Of a DNA stretch of 64,000 bases, positions 45,969 through 57,339 are shown piece after piece. The translations under genes were made by a program, and so were the position numbers. Numbering within the stretch: position 1 is the stretch's first letter; each line of letters starts with the position of its first letter. The stretch is from Adenanthera pavonina (lineage: Eukaryota; Streptophyta; Magnoliopsida; Fabales; Fabaceae). The stretch is from positions 40,255,001 through 40,319,000 of the forward strand of contig JAIVEN010000002.1 in the NCBI GenBank assembly GCA_026686845.1, written 5' to 3'. The notes below the pieces were generated by a model. The model searched no databases. It had not been told where the DNA came from and was given only the letters and a program-made list of their open reading frames with translations.

Positions 45969-48501
45969 TGTAACACCTCGTACCTAAACTCATTTTCCAT
46001 GTATTAAACTATATTTAGGTCCATTAATACTCAATTAGAGACTTGATTACATAAAACAACTTAAACAAATTATTTCATTTGGGGTACTATTCCTTTGGTT
46101 AACTTCTTTTCACCCGGTAAATTTTGAAAATTCATAACTAAATCAAGAAAAATTATATTGATATGATTCAACTCTCTAAATATAGCTTAAAAGATTCTAT
46201 ATATGGAAAAAATGTTGAACAGGGAAATTATTTTTCCAATTAATACAGTAAATTTGTATTATCTTCACTGTAGCAATGGTCATTTTTAAAGATTTTTTAT
46301 TCTGACCATAACTTTAAAAAATCACCACAAATCATACACAAATGCAAATTGAGTCATATTTATGTATATGGAAAGCTACACATGTCTAGTTTTCAAACAT
46401 ATAAAACACTCATATATTTAATATATCAAGTCTGTACAGTACTATGAATTCCCAACAGTATTAAAAAAGGTCTCTTGCATTCTTTCAACTTTCCAAAATA
46501 CACACGAATATATACATACATAGCCATAACTTGCCTTTATCTTACACGATACTTCATAACAACCTAGAGGAACATATTAACATGAAAACACATCATGATC
46601 ATATTCATAAGATTTTGCATAACATCTCATATAATAGTATCAACATAAACATTATTATCTTGAACATTAACTTGCTTCTCCTTGCCCTTCCTTTCTTGGG
46701 TAATCTTGCCATAACTTGAACCTAAAATTTGTTAGACATTTGGAAAGGGATGAGATTCAAAGAATCTCAATAGTAACCACCATCATGCACACATATCATC
46801 ATATATATTGCAAGTATTCCTCTAAAAGCACATCAAGCATGCAATCAAATAATTTTGGCACAACTATTTTATAAAAATTTGGGCAACACTTTCCCTTGTA
46901 TTTGGACATATCCAGGGTCACATTACCCTCCAAACAATCCAACCAATAATGCCAAATCATCACAAGACCACATTCCCAACATTAAACACATTATTCAAAC
47001 CAAGCAATATCAATGACAATACATAGGCATAGATAGGTGAGTTAACTACCTTTGAGCTTTCCAATGATCTCCAAACTTTGCAAACCCTTTCCTTGGTCTT
47101 ATAACACTATTTTGGATCCTATAATATCATAAAATAAGGTCATTAACCACTGATTATACAATTGTCTTTACAAAGTGCTCACTTGAACTAAAATTTGCAT
47201 TTTGTTATTCATAAAGCATTCCTTGTACAACATACTTATTCTAACCTATTTTGAATCTATCTAAGGAATCCATTTTTGAGATCAAAAGTTTGAAATTCCT
47301 TCTCTATTAGAAACCCTAGGTTGGCCGAAATTAATAAAAAAATTGTAAAAATTATTTGCTCCATGAATCTTACACTAGCTTAGGTTTTCACGCTTTCTAG
47401 TGCATATTCTACCATTTTTCCTTTGATTATTTGGCCAAAGCTCAACTTTCTCTCTCTACCCTCTCTCATGGATGAAAATTTCAGAGGGAAAAGAGGAAGA
47501 AAAACTCCATGAAAGTAGTCCTAAGCACTCAAGAACACAAGCTAGTGATCATGGAAGCTTACCTTAATGTTTTGGTCTTCAACTTTCTCTTCTTGCTCTT
47601 CCTTTCTCCTTGGTGTAATTTGCTCTCTTTCTCTCAATTTGCCTCTGTCCAGACGTGAAGAATTAAGGCAAATGAAGACTAACCACACTTAAACCCATCA
47701 CTTAGAGGAGAGAGATGAAAGGAGGAAATAGTAATATTAGTTAGTAAACTAAACTTGGTTAATTTTAATGAGCTTTAAAGAAAATTTCCTCCTTGTCCTC
47801 TTTAGTGTGCAACATGTCCTTTATCATCATATTTGGCCAAAAATTGTTTCACAAAGTTTAATGGATCAAAATATCATTTACTGATTAAATTTACCTGTAC
47901 CGATTAGGTATTTTTGTCAAAATTATCATTAAATTGGTACAAAATTATCCAATAATTAATTTCAGTCCAAAATCATTATTTATATCCAAAATATATTTTA
48001 GCAAGGCTCACTAATTTTTCTTCAATTACTACTGCCCCTTCTTGTAGTCCAAACTAACTTTTATCGGGTAAAATATTAATATTAAATCATAATTACTCAA
48101 TAAATAATATTTTGATCTTAATAAATTCTATACTATATTCCATTGGGTTTAGCTTATTAAGAGCTTCATTTTGACTATAATTTTTAACATTTACAAAAAT
48201 ACCCTTAACCCCAGGTCAATTTATAATTTTTAAAATTTTCGGGTCATTAGGTATAATTTGTCCCCAAAATTCATAAACTTTTCTTCAATGCCTCCACCCC
48301 CTTCCCTTTTTTTTTATCTTTTCTTTCTCCTCTTTTCTTTGGGGGCAAAATCATGATTTTCTTATTTTTCCTTTCAACTGAGATAATTGACCTTTTTGTC
48401 TTATTTCATACCAAATGGTGTATACCCATTTTTATAAATTCTTTATAAATTTTAAAATATTGAGCCTTGAATATCCAGAAAAAAAATTTCAGGATATTAC
48501 A
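45969..48501 (+). mobile_element. Solo Gypsy-type LTR (copy E) with 5-bp target duplication
   Basis: It begins TGTAACACCTCGTACC and ends GGATATTACA, with AATTT on both sides (45964-45968 and 48502-48506). Length is 2533 bp. It lies inside the left LTR of the 45646-54096 element and has no internal region, so it arose by recombination between two LTRs after insertion. Copies F (15229) and G (22901) belong to the same family. Confidence 0.92.
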
Positions 48502-48510
48502 AATTTTCCA

Positions 48511-48527
48511 TCATTTCCCCCTCCTTG
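48511..48527 (-). other. Polypurine tract of the Gypsy element
   Basis: On the minus strand AAGGAGGGGGAAATGA directly precedes the LTR start TGGAAAATTC. This is the plus-strand DNA priming site of the element. Confidence 0.8.
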
Positions 48528-48789
48528 CATGAAAGAACTTTCCTCCGGAGAGGTAGAAAGCTGGTAGGGCTCAAGCAAGGCAAGATCTAGGCGATGAAAC
48601 TCATCTTCTGTAATCCATGTGGCATTCAAGTTAAAGCCGCCTTTCCACCAAACAAAATAATGGCAGACGGAGCCCTCAGATGTGAAAACAAGTTAATCAT
48701 CCATAATTGTATTGATTTATTTAAGGAGCGGTATAGCATATAGTAAAACTAGCATAGGTGCACAATGTGGTTGAGCAACCACAGCGTTA

Positions 48790-49760
48790 CTAGGAAATGG
48801 CTAGGGAGGCTCAAAAGTGCCTATATAAAGAGCTAGATCTTCAACATTGAACACTTGACTAATAGTCATGTCTAGAGGTAGTTCAAGCAAGTAAGCATTG
48901 GGCCCAAGTTTCTTTGCAATGTGAAAAGATCTAGAAGCTCGAGCATGCAACTTCTTAAAGGAATTCTTGGGGAAATGTTCAGGACGGATATGAGCCATGA
49001 CATAATCACCTTTATTGGGGCTTTGGGAGTGATGGTAAGCATTAGTAGATAACTTGTAGTGATCATTACTTAAGGTAAGCTTTCATCAAATTTCAACAAG
49101 AAGCTCATATAGCCATTAAGTGAAGTCTTTCACAGATTCAAAAGTATGGAATGTCACAAGGATTGGCATAAGATCAATAGGCTGCCTAGAGTTGTAACCT
49201 TGAACAATTTGAAAGGGACTCTGACCTGTGGACCAATTAACTGAGTTGTAAGTGAACTTAGCAATGGGCAAGACCAAATCCAATTCCCAAGCTTATCTCC
49301 CACCAAACTCTCCCAGCAAACATCTCAGCAGATCACCTAGGCTATGATTTGTAACCTTACTTTGTCCATTAGTTTGGGGATGAAAGGTGAAGGAGAACTT
49401 TAGTTGAGTACCAAACAGCTTCCATAGGGTCTTCCAAAAGTAACTAACAAACTCAACACCTCTATCAGACACAATAGAAACCGGCGGCCCATGCAAACAC
49501 ACAATCTATTTGAAGAAAAGTTTGGTGAGATAAGAAGCATCTATAGTTTTGCAGCAAGGGAGAAAATGGGCCATCTTGGAAAACCTATCCACAACAACCA
49601 AAATGGAATCATGCCTGCACATAGTACGTGGCAACCCCAAAATGAAATCCATAATAAGATCCTTCCATGGTGCCTTAGGAACTAGCAAAGGAGTATACGA
49701 CCCTGTATTTTGCTTCTTAGCCTTGGATGTTTGACATGTATGACATTGAGAAAGAACTCT
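48790..49760 (-). pseudogene. Gypsy integrase pseudogene
   Basis: Minus strand, from 49760 down: PWKDLIMDFILGLPRT with the first catalytic Asp, VVVDRFSKMAHFLPC, VSIVSDRGVEFVSYFWKTLW with the second Asp, then HPQTNGQSKVTNHSLGDLLR, where the third catalytic residue, normally Glu after GQT/S, is Lys (AAG at about 49365). Stops interrupt at 49503-49505 and near 49290. A C-terminal piece follows (48801-48998: HIRPEHFPKNSFKKL, AKKLGPNAYLLELPLD, FNVEDLALY). Integrase would insert element cDNA into the genome; this copy has lost an active-site acid as well as its frame. Confidence 0.88.
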
Positions 49761-50189
49761 AGCAATATCACACTTAAAAGATGGCCAATAAAATCGATCC
49801 TCAACTAAGACTATAGTCTTGTCTCTGCCAAAATGTCCTGCTAGACCTTTGGTGTGTAATTCCTAGATAAGAAAGTCTCACATAGATGTTCGCAGGATGC
49901 ATAACTTAACACCTCGAAAGAGATACCCATTGTTGATGAGAAAATCAACATGGTTATGCTGGTTTCCATCACTAATTTCTTGATAAATGACTCTAAAGTC
50001 TGGACATGTCGTATATTCATTTGTCAATCTATCAAAGCCCATAATACTAACAGTTATCGTCTTCAATATGTTAATCTTTGACCTAGAGCACCTGCTACTG
50101 TATTCTCCACTCCAGAGCAATGTTGAACTACAAAAGTAGATTGTTGAATGGGCATCCTTTGAATGAACTCTACTCCAGATCTAGAGCAT

Positions 50190-50480
50190 CAGCATGTTTG
50201 GAATTCAAATAACGCTGAGAGTTAAGGTATTTGAGGGCTTGGTGGGTTGAGTACAAGACAAATTGCTAGGAAATGAGGTAATTCTTCCAATGCTTAAGAG
50301 ATCTAACAATGGCATGCAGCTCCTTATTATATGTGGAGTATTTCTACTTCGCATCATTCAACTTTTCACTAAAGAATGCCATGAGATGTCCTTCTTGACT
50401 TAGAACACTACCAATTCCAACTCCAGAGGCATCACAAGCAACCTCAAAGCACTTTGTACAGTCAGGTAGGGACAGAACAG
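50190..50480 (-). pseudogene. Gypsy RNase H pseudogene
   Basis: The minus strand reads VACDASGVGIGSVLSQEGHL (first catalytic Asp), FFSEKLNDAK, then, after a stop, YSTYNKELHAIVRSLKHWKN and the region of the third acidic site, now disrupted (LYSTHQALKYLNSQ in place of the usual TDH). RNase H removes the RNA template during reverse transcription. It lies directly after reverse transcriptase. Confidence 0.85.
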
Positions 50481-50559
50481 GTGCTATAGAGAACTTCTTC
50501 TTGATTTCTTGAAAAGCTCTTAAGGCTATAGAAGTCCATTGAAAGATGTGATAGGAGCC

Positions 50560-51260
50560 ATGATACTGCTGAAATCTCTAACAAAATGTCGATAGAAAGA
50601 TGTCAATCCATGGAAACTATGTACATCTTGGAGGTTCTAGGGTTCAGGCCATTCTCAAATGGCACTAACGTTTGCAGGATCAACCTCCAGTCCCCTTACA
50701 GAAACTATGAACCCAAGAAAAATCATTTGAGTTTGGAGGAATGAACATTTGGGGGAGGTTAACGTAGAACTTCTCTTGATGTAGGATAAGAAACACTTAT
50801 CAAAGATGAATTAGATGCTTGTCCTTTGTTTTTCTGAAGATTAAAATATCGTCAAAGTATACTACTAGGAACTTACCTAAATAAGGTTGAAGTATGTGGG
50901 TTGTAACCCTCATGAAGGTACTAGGGGCATTTGACAACCTAAAAGGCATTACAAACCACTCATACATCCCATCTTGCTTTTTGAACACAATTTTCCATTC
51001 ATCTCCAGGCATAATCTTGATTTGATGATAACCACTTCGAAGGTCAAACTTGGAAAACCAACATGATCTAGAAACCAAGTCAAGTATAACCTCAAGTCTA
51101 GGAATAGGAAATCTGTATTTGATGGTGATCTTCTTAATAGCTCTACTATCAATCCACATTCTTCATGTTCCATCCTTCTTTGGTGTTAGAAGACAAGGGC
51201 TAAAGCTATGCTGGAGGTAGCCTTTTTTCAATAATCCATTAACTTGTTGATTAAGCTCCT
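50560..51260 (-). pseudogene. Gypsy reverse transcriptase pseudogene
   Basis: The minus strand from about 51235 reads LLKKGYLQHSFSPCLLTPKK, then KKDGT followed by TGA where Trp is expected, then the 119-codon frame 50800-51159: RFPIPRLEVILDLV, FSKFDLRSGYHQIKIMPGDE (first catalytic Asp), FVMPFRLSNAPSTFMR and VVYFDDILIF (50838-50861, the catalytic FDD of the YxDD box). Most fingers-palm motifs are intact, but the TGA and later stops end translation. It copies element RNA into DNA in an active relative. Confidence 0.92.
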
Positions 51261-51834
51261 CTCTTTCTTTAGGATTAATCCTATAATGAGGAAGGTTAGA
51301 GAGTTGTGAACCTAGGACCCAATTGATGGCATGTTGGATATCTCATATGTGGGGAAATTCTGATGGAAGCTCTTCTAGTGTAATGTTCTTAAATTCACTA
51401 AGAGTGGAGTTATTTCTTCAGGAACCTTTGTAGCCGTCATTAAAGCAACCTAATTGGAGACTTTAGGAATTACAACAAGTACAATTTTAGTCTCTTTGCT
51501 TTCCTTGACAAAATGCTTACTTTCCAAAAGATGAATGTTATGACTATTTACTTGTGGCTTCTTTTGCTTATTTGAACCCTTACTTTCAATCTCAAGTTTA
51601 GCAGGACGTAATAAGACTATTTTCCCTTATACTTAAATGAATGAGTGTTCTCTTGGCCATGACTTGTGCTGTCATTATCATAGATCCATGGTCGACCTAA
51701 TAGAATGTAAGCAACTTCCATAGCAAGGACATCACAAAGGATATCTTCATGATACTCATCAAGTCGAAAATAATGCGATATTGCTACATGATAGGTAAAG
51801 AAGTCTCATTATCTACCCAAGCTACTTCAAAAGC

Positions 51835-52060
51835 TTAAGGATGGGGCTCTAGCTTAAAACCAAGCGTAGCAACTCCCTGACCAGAGATTACATTTCTGGT
51901 GCTTCCTCCATCAATGACAAGCTTATAAGATTTGTCTCCAATTTTCACCAAAGTGTGAAAGATGCTTGTTCTCTTCCAAGAATCATTAGGCAAAGGGACA
52001 TATAGAATGCACCTTATCATCATACTTATTTGTCCTTTTCATCCTTAATAAATTCTTCAT
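51835..52060 (-). pseudogene. Gypsy aspartic protease fragment
   Basis: The minus strand reads WKRTSIFHTLVKIGDKSYKL then VIDGGSTRNVISGQGVATLG. DGGSTxNVIS is the active-site loop of the retropepsin-like protease in this Gypsy group. It cleaves the Gag-Pol polyprotein. The fragment lies between the zinc knuckle and reverse transcriptase, as expected. Confidence 0.8.
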
Positions 52061-52139
52061 CTACATCACAAGGGCACTCAATGGGATTAATCACCTCATC
52101 AGCATTTGCTAAGTCATCTTCCTTGTTAGCTATAGGTTT

Positions 52140-53000
52140 GAGAAATAGAGCGCATTGTGGCCACCTACATGCGATGTGGCCTTTATAATAACATTGGAAG
52201 CACTTGATAGCAGAGCCACTAGTATGGGAAATGAATCTAAAGACTTGGCATTCCTTGTATTCCCCTTTGAACTAGAAGCCTGCCCAGAAGGAAATGAAGA
52301 GCTAGACTTAACAGCGGTACCCTTGTAATGTGATTAAAGGGAACAAAACTATGAGCCTAGCGAGAATCAGTAGCTTGAAAAACAAAATGCCTTCCATACG
52401 AATTCTTAAACAAAGACTTTACCTCTAAGGCCTTATGATAAGCCTTCTCAAGAGATTTAGGAGGATTTAGTTTAAGTTCTTGTTGTATGTCAGCTTCAAG
52501 ACCATTGATAAACTTTTGAATTGTTATCTAAGGGTTTCCCTTAACCTCACACCAAATCATAAGATCATCAAAACTATCCATGCAATCTGATACCGTGGTG
52601 TTCTGCCTTAAGTTCAGCCATTGATTATATAGTTGATTCTTGTAATGGGTAAACACATAGTTCTCTTTCAACTTCATCTTCATCTGCCTAAGTGTTAATT
52701 GGGGGCTATTCTAAATGCTCTAGGTTCTGTTGCACATTCTGCCAATACTTCTTGGCAAACCTAATATGCTTCATCTTAGTGAAATGAACATGATGCACAT
52801 CGTTCATCTCATACCATTCAAAGTAAACCTCCATGCTAGCCAACCAATCTAAGAAGCCACTTGAATCTAATTGGCCATCGAACTCAAGGGCTTTGACTTT
52901 GACCTTCTTAGTGATGTCATCTAGTTGAGTCTATCTATGACTTTCTTTATGATTCCTAAGAGGTGATTCATATATTTGGTTATAATAGTCTTTTGGCTCA
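52140..53000 (-). pseudogene. Gypsy gag pseudogene
   Basis: The minus strand from about 52940 reads DGQLDSSGFLDWLASMEVYF and EWYEMND (capsid start), then, after stops, VSDCMDSFDDLMIWCEV, FINGLEADIQQELKLN and PPKSLEKAYHKALEVKSLF. The zinc knuckle near 52160-52200 reads KCFQCYYKGHIACRWPQC: the first three ligands are kept and the last Cys is displaced. Several stops and shifts break the frame. Gag packages element RNA. Confidence 0.82.
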
Positions 53001-53767
53001 TGATTAGCCAACTGATCTTCTATATAAACTTGTTGGGAGTCAAAAGTTATATGAGGAGGATCCCTGAGGTTCCTATTTATATTGCATTTAGTAGACTAAC
53101 GATTACTAATGGGCAGAGCCCTGGAGTCACTAGGGGAAGGAGTATATTTGCCCCCTAAGTTAATTTCTCTACAAACTCTTGGGCCTTTAACTGAAAATTC
53201 TATTGTATATTGTTTATCTTTCCCTTTAATGGTCTACATGAGCTCTTCATACATTTTCTTCAATTCTTCAATCCTATGGTTTGTTTTTTCAAACCCCCAG
53301 TCTATGGTTTCAAACCTCTGATGTATTATCTCAGTTGCTTGATCTATATATTATGTGCTATATCTCTCATCTTCCTTTAGTTGATTTTAAGTAACTTGGG
53401 AGCTTTTGGTTATGATAGACCTAATGTTTGCAAGCTCCAATGTAGTTTAGAAGTCATGATAGCACTAAGGATGGCCAGAAATAGCAGAAAAACAATAAAA
53501 AAAGATCTAGAACATTCTGGAGTGTCAAGTACGTGGGGCGCGTGGGGTGCGTGGGGTCTACATGCAGGAGGAGTTGCTAGCACGTGAGGGCTGGTAAGGC
53601 CATTAGCGATGGCATTGGTAGACTAGTCAAATTTCCTTCGGTGAGTTGAACGGTGGTGGTGGTGTGACAAAAGTACAACTATAAGTAGGGTTTGTGGTAC
53701 AAACAATGAAGTATTTATATTTAGGGTTTTGGCAAGTTTTTTGTGAGGGAAGTGTGGGAAGGAACCA

Positions 53768-53779
53768 GCTCTAATGCCA
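53768..53779 (-). other. Primer binding site of the Gypsy element
   Basis: TGGCATTAGAGC on the minus strand differs from the tRNA-Met site TGGTATCAGAGC at two positions and starts three bases after the LTR end (53783). Confidence 0.7.
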
Positions 53780-53782
53780 AAT

Positions 53783-54096
53783 TGATGTAGGACAAGGTAA
53801 GGAAAGGGTAGAAGATAGATGAGAAGAGTAGAAAATTAAGAAGGAGAGGAAGTTCACTAAAAAAAAATCTCAATAATATTTAATCAATGATTACAATGAG
53901 ATATTATAGGGCATATTTATAGAGCTCTTAATCCTGATCTAACTAGGGTACTGAAGAAAATAAAATAATTTAAATCTAGTCAAAGATAAACTATAATAAG
54001 ATAAGATAAGCCTAATAAAATAATTAAACCCTAAAAAATAAAAATAAAAGATAAATATTAATTCTTTTTTTCCTAAAATAAGTCTTGAATTTTCCA
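53783..54096 (-). mobile_element. Right LTR (element 5' LTR) of the Gypsy element
   Basis: 314 bp. It matches the left LTR over its length (TGATGTAGGACAAGG, ACTAGGGTA, ATAAGATAAGATAAGCC, CCTAAAATAAGTCTTGAATT). It is the transcription-start LTR for the minus-strand element. Confidence 0.92.
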
Positions 54097-54578
54097 TTAT
54101 TCCCACTTTTCTCTTCTATCCAAGCAGGAGAAAATTGCATTTTCTTCCCCACTTTTCTCTTTCCTCCTAATTTCTCTCCATCCAAGCACAAGGTAACTGT
54201 CCAAATATGAAATCCTTGACTATTTATGACTGCTAAACTAATTGGACAATCGATCAATATCAAAATAGAATATAAAATTTGTAATAAAGCATATTACTTA
54301 TAATAAGTTATTAACTCATTCTTTACTCTTTATGCTATTCGTTCATGAGAAAAATAAACATTGCAAACAAATTTTTTAAAATATTTTTAATTATGGAGGA
54401 GATGTTATATATATATATATACATATATATATATAGAAAGATAGTTTCAATTTGATCTTGTAATCAACATTAGAATGGAAAATTTCTATGTGCAATGTTT
54501 TAAACATACCATTCACAGGTGGTTCAAGGAACAACATAAATGATTAAACTTTCAATACTAAACCAAATGAATTATTAA

Positions 54579-54651
54579 GAGGATGTAACTCAGATGGTAG
54601 AGCGCTCGTTTAGCATGCGACATGTATAGGGATCAATACCCTACATTTCCA
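54579..54651 (+). pseudogene. tRNA-Ala (AGC) pseudogene
   Basis: The 73-nt sequence has full tRNA layout: acceptor GAGGATG/CATTTCC, D-loop AGATGGTA, anticodon loop TTAGCAT with AGC at 54612-54614, T-arm TAGGG/CCCTA with loop ATCAATA. Compared with the plant tRNA-Ala I know, it has G-to-A and C-to-T changes in acceptor, D-stem, anticodon stem and T-loop, leaving mismatches in the D and anticodon stems. The box B is altered (GATCAATACC). It is most likely non-functional. No CCA is encoded. Confidence 0.85.
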
Positions 54652-54702
54652 ATTTTGGTTGTTTAGTGATGGTTCAGTCATCAGTGAGTCGATGACATTG
54701 GT

Positions 54703-55256
54703 TAAGGATGCTCAATGAAACCCAAGGTGTGGTTGGCCTAGTCCAACCCAGGTTAATTGGGCCAACCAATTTTCAAGCCCAGTTGGGCATCAAGCCAAGT
54801 ATGCCCAGCGCAACCTGGCTTGTGATATATGTACATATACATTTTTTTTTTGTTTCCTTTCTATTATTTAGTACATATTGATTGATTTTGTTGGATGTTT
54901 TTCTCGATGTATCTTATGTAACTATGGAAAAAATATTAAGATTTTAATGTTTTAATTTTACTTAAGATTTTAAATTAATTGCTTAACTTAATATTATGTG
55001 AAAATACTGTTCGATTGCCAAGTATTCAGAATTTTGAAAATGTTAACATTATTTTTTGAGAAAATCCACTTTTGGATATAAACAATTGTATTTTTCCATT
55101 AATAGATAAATTTAATTTCTTGTTTTATTTTTAATGTTTTAAAAATTTATTTGGTACTAGGCTGCCTCGATACCTAGCATGATTTGCCTGAACTTTCATC
55201 AAGTTGGACAACGAGTGGGGGTCAGCCCAGCCTAGCTCAGCCCATGAACACTCTTA
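54703..55256. mobile_element. Probable hAT-type MITE
   Basis: Termini TAAGGATGCTCAATG and, inverted, TAAGAGTGTTCATGG resemble the (T)AGGGTGTTCATG ends of plant hAT elements. Flanking 8-mers ACATTGGT and ACTCTGGT match at six positions and may be the target duplication. The 554-bp body has GGCC/CCAGCCC-rich arms around an AT-rich centre, and no coding. Confidence 0.5.
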
Positions 55257-55334
55257 ACTCTGGTTAAGGTAATAAGGAATCAATTTAGAAGATCTAGTGA
55301 CTAATATTAATTTAAGTAAAAGACAAAATGTGTT

Positions 55335-55416
55335 GTGGGCGTGCCAGAGTGGTTATTAGGCATGACTAGAAATCTTGTGGGCTTTGCCCATACAGGTTTG
55401 AATTCTACTACTCATG
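55335..55416 (+). pseudogene. tRNA-Ser (AGA) pseudogene
   Basis: The 82-nt sequence has the long-variable-arm layout of tRNA-Ser: D region GCCAGAGTGGTTA, anticodon loop CTAGAAA (AGA), variable arm TGTGGGCTTTGCCCAT, T-loop TTTGAAT. The T-stem ACAGG/TCTAC and acceptor GTGGGCG/TACTCAT are poorly paired. Changes from the plant tRNA-Ser(AGA) I know are again mainly C-to-T and G-to-A. It is probably dead. Confidence 0.85.
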
Positions 55417-57339
55417 TCTTTGTATTTTCATTTCCTCTTTCTTTATCTCTTCACTTATCTAATTTAAAGGCTCTATTAAATATTCAGAATCATTTTATTA
55501 AGAATCGAATTGGACCAACTGGTTTAATTAGTATTTGGTGCCATGTCTAGGCCTAATAAGGGGCATAGCTAGCCAGGTCAAGAACCAGTGGAACCAGGTT
55601 TGAACTAATCCTATTTTTCAATTTTTTCAAAAGCATTTTTCTAGTTTTCAAGATAAAATAACATCACTTTTAGTACAAAACAATTTTTCTTTTTATATTA
55701 TAATATTATATAAGTATTATTATGATATATAATTATTAAAAATTATAAATTTATTTAACAAATAATATAATAATGGATTATTAGCTTACTATTTTGAACT
55801 CAGAATGTGATTATGAATAGATATTAACTTATTTAGATATAAATATTAAGTTATGAAACTAATTAATAATTTGTTTGTAACGGATAATAGATTGATAATC
55901 TAATATTATTTGGCTTGAGACTTTAATTAAGTTATAAAAATTATTTAAACTTATTATTTGTTTAAAATATATTATTTTAATCACTACCGATTCAACGCCA
56001 ATTAGATCATGGTTAAACCATTGAGTCTTAAACCAATATCTTCTCTGGTTCAATATTCGATCTGGTTTTGATAACATTTGCTCACATGTTAAACACATGT
56101 GTTTATATCCCTTTATATAAATCATAAAGGGGTGATATTTTAGCTTTACCTTTATATTTAAATACAATATTAATGTTTGTAATGTGATCTAAATAATTTA
56201 TAGAGACTAATCAACAAAAAGTGAAGTTCATATTCAACCCAAGCAAGGCCCCTTATAACTATTGTGTGATGGAGAGAAAGAAGGGGATAGCTAATGAAAT
56301 TTAGTTTAGTTAGTAATAATAACTAGCTCTGTGTTAGCAATCTTATTGATAGATACTTAATATATATATATATAAACTAATAAATATAACTACTTGATAA
56401 GTGCACTTTAATAATAAAATCCAGTAGGTAATGATTTGATGAGCATTCAATACTCAACTCAACTAGAAGAACAAGGGCCTTAAAAGGGACACAAGAAAAG
56501 AAGGAAAAGTGGAATCCACCTTCTGAGCCCTTATAGCAATATATAATTTCATTTTTTATGATATACAAAATGCTTTAAGAGATACCACTTCATAGAGACA
56601 CCAAATGCTTCTTGGTATGATATTGTTGGCTTTTTATTAGATCTAAAGGCAAATAAACAATGCACTGACCTGCCAGCGGCATATTGCCTCAAAAGAAACA
56701 TATTACTAACTCTAAATCAAACATTATGGGCACTTGGGTTTCTTTACCATAATTTCCTTGAATGTTTTAAGATGAAATACATAATTCCATAAAGACAAAT
56801 GGAAACGAAACCTAATTGACCTAAATCTTGACATTTTGTGAGCCAGGGCTTACTTGAGTTAAGGAGCTCAATAGAACATGGTTTATAGTAGAGAATGGTG
56901 GCACTCTGATAAGGGTTGTCGAAGCAAAAATAAGATAACTTGCCCAGAGGCGGGGTTGATAGTAAAGAGTAGTCTCTAGATGTGTTGATGTGATATACGT
57001 TGCCCATTGTCTATTTTTACTTCGGAATATATACTCCTCTTATGGTCACCTACTCATGCTTCCCACTAGCTTGGAGTGCTCGTCCCCTACCTGAATATGG
57101 TCACATTCCCACGAGAAAGGAGGAAATGGTGCAATCATGGCCTTAATCCTTTCTTGGGGCCGTACACTTGGCCAAATAACGTGGCACTTGCTTCTTGCCA
57201 TTAGGTTGAACTAAGAGAGCACATTTTTTATGTAAATAGATATTTAGAACAATAATTTATAACCTAATAAAATATGTAGGATATGGAGTTGATGAATAAT
57301 GCATCTTCCCTTTCATGTTCTTATGTTGTTTACTAGTGT
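55417..57339. other. AT-rich region, possible decayed MITE, no gene
   Basis: Between about 55580 and 56075 loosely inverted arms occur (GGTCAAGAACCAG on the left; TATCAAAACCAG as the reverse complement on the right), like keto-rich plant MITEs. A TA run lies near 56360. Minus-strand frames at 55859-56167 and 56744-57007 have no domain I recognise; the second may belong to the Gypsy fragment that follows. Confidence 0.3.

Larger units (their letters stand above)
45646..54096 (-). mobile_element. Ty3/Gypsy retrotransposon with both LTRs, inactive
   Basis: Two related LTRs bound it: 45646-48510 (about 325 bp once the solo-LTR insert is removed) and 53783-54096. Both start TGATGTAGGACAAGGTAA and end CTTGAATTTTCCA on the plus strand. 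The internal part reads gag, protease, reverse transcriptase, RNase H, integrase on the minus strand, which is Gypsy order. A primer site is at 53768-53779 and a polypurine tract at 48511-48527. Without the insert the element is about 5.9 kb. No clear target duplication was seen. All coding parts carry stops. Confidence 0.92.

Noticed and set aside
45641..54101. Target site duplication for the minus-strand Gypsy element
   Set aside because: The flanking pentamers (CTCCC and TTATT) do not match, so none is claimed; age or rearrangement may explain it.
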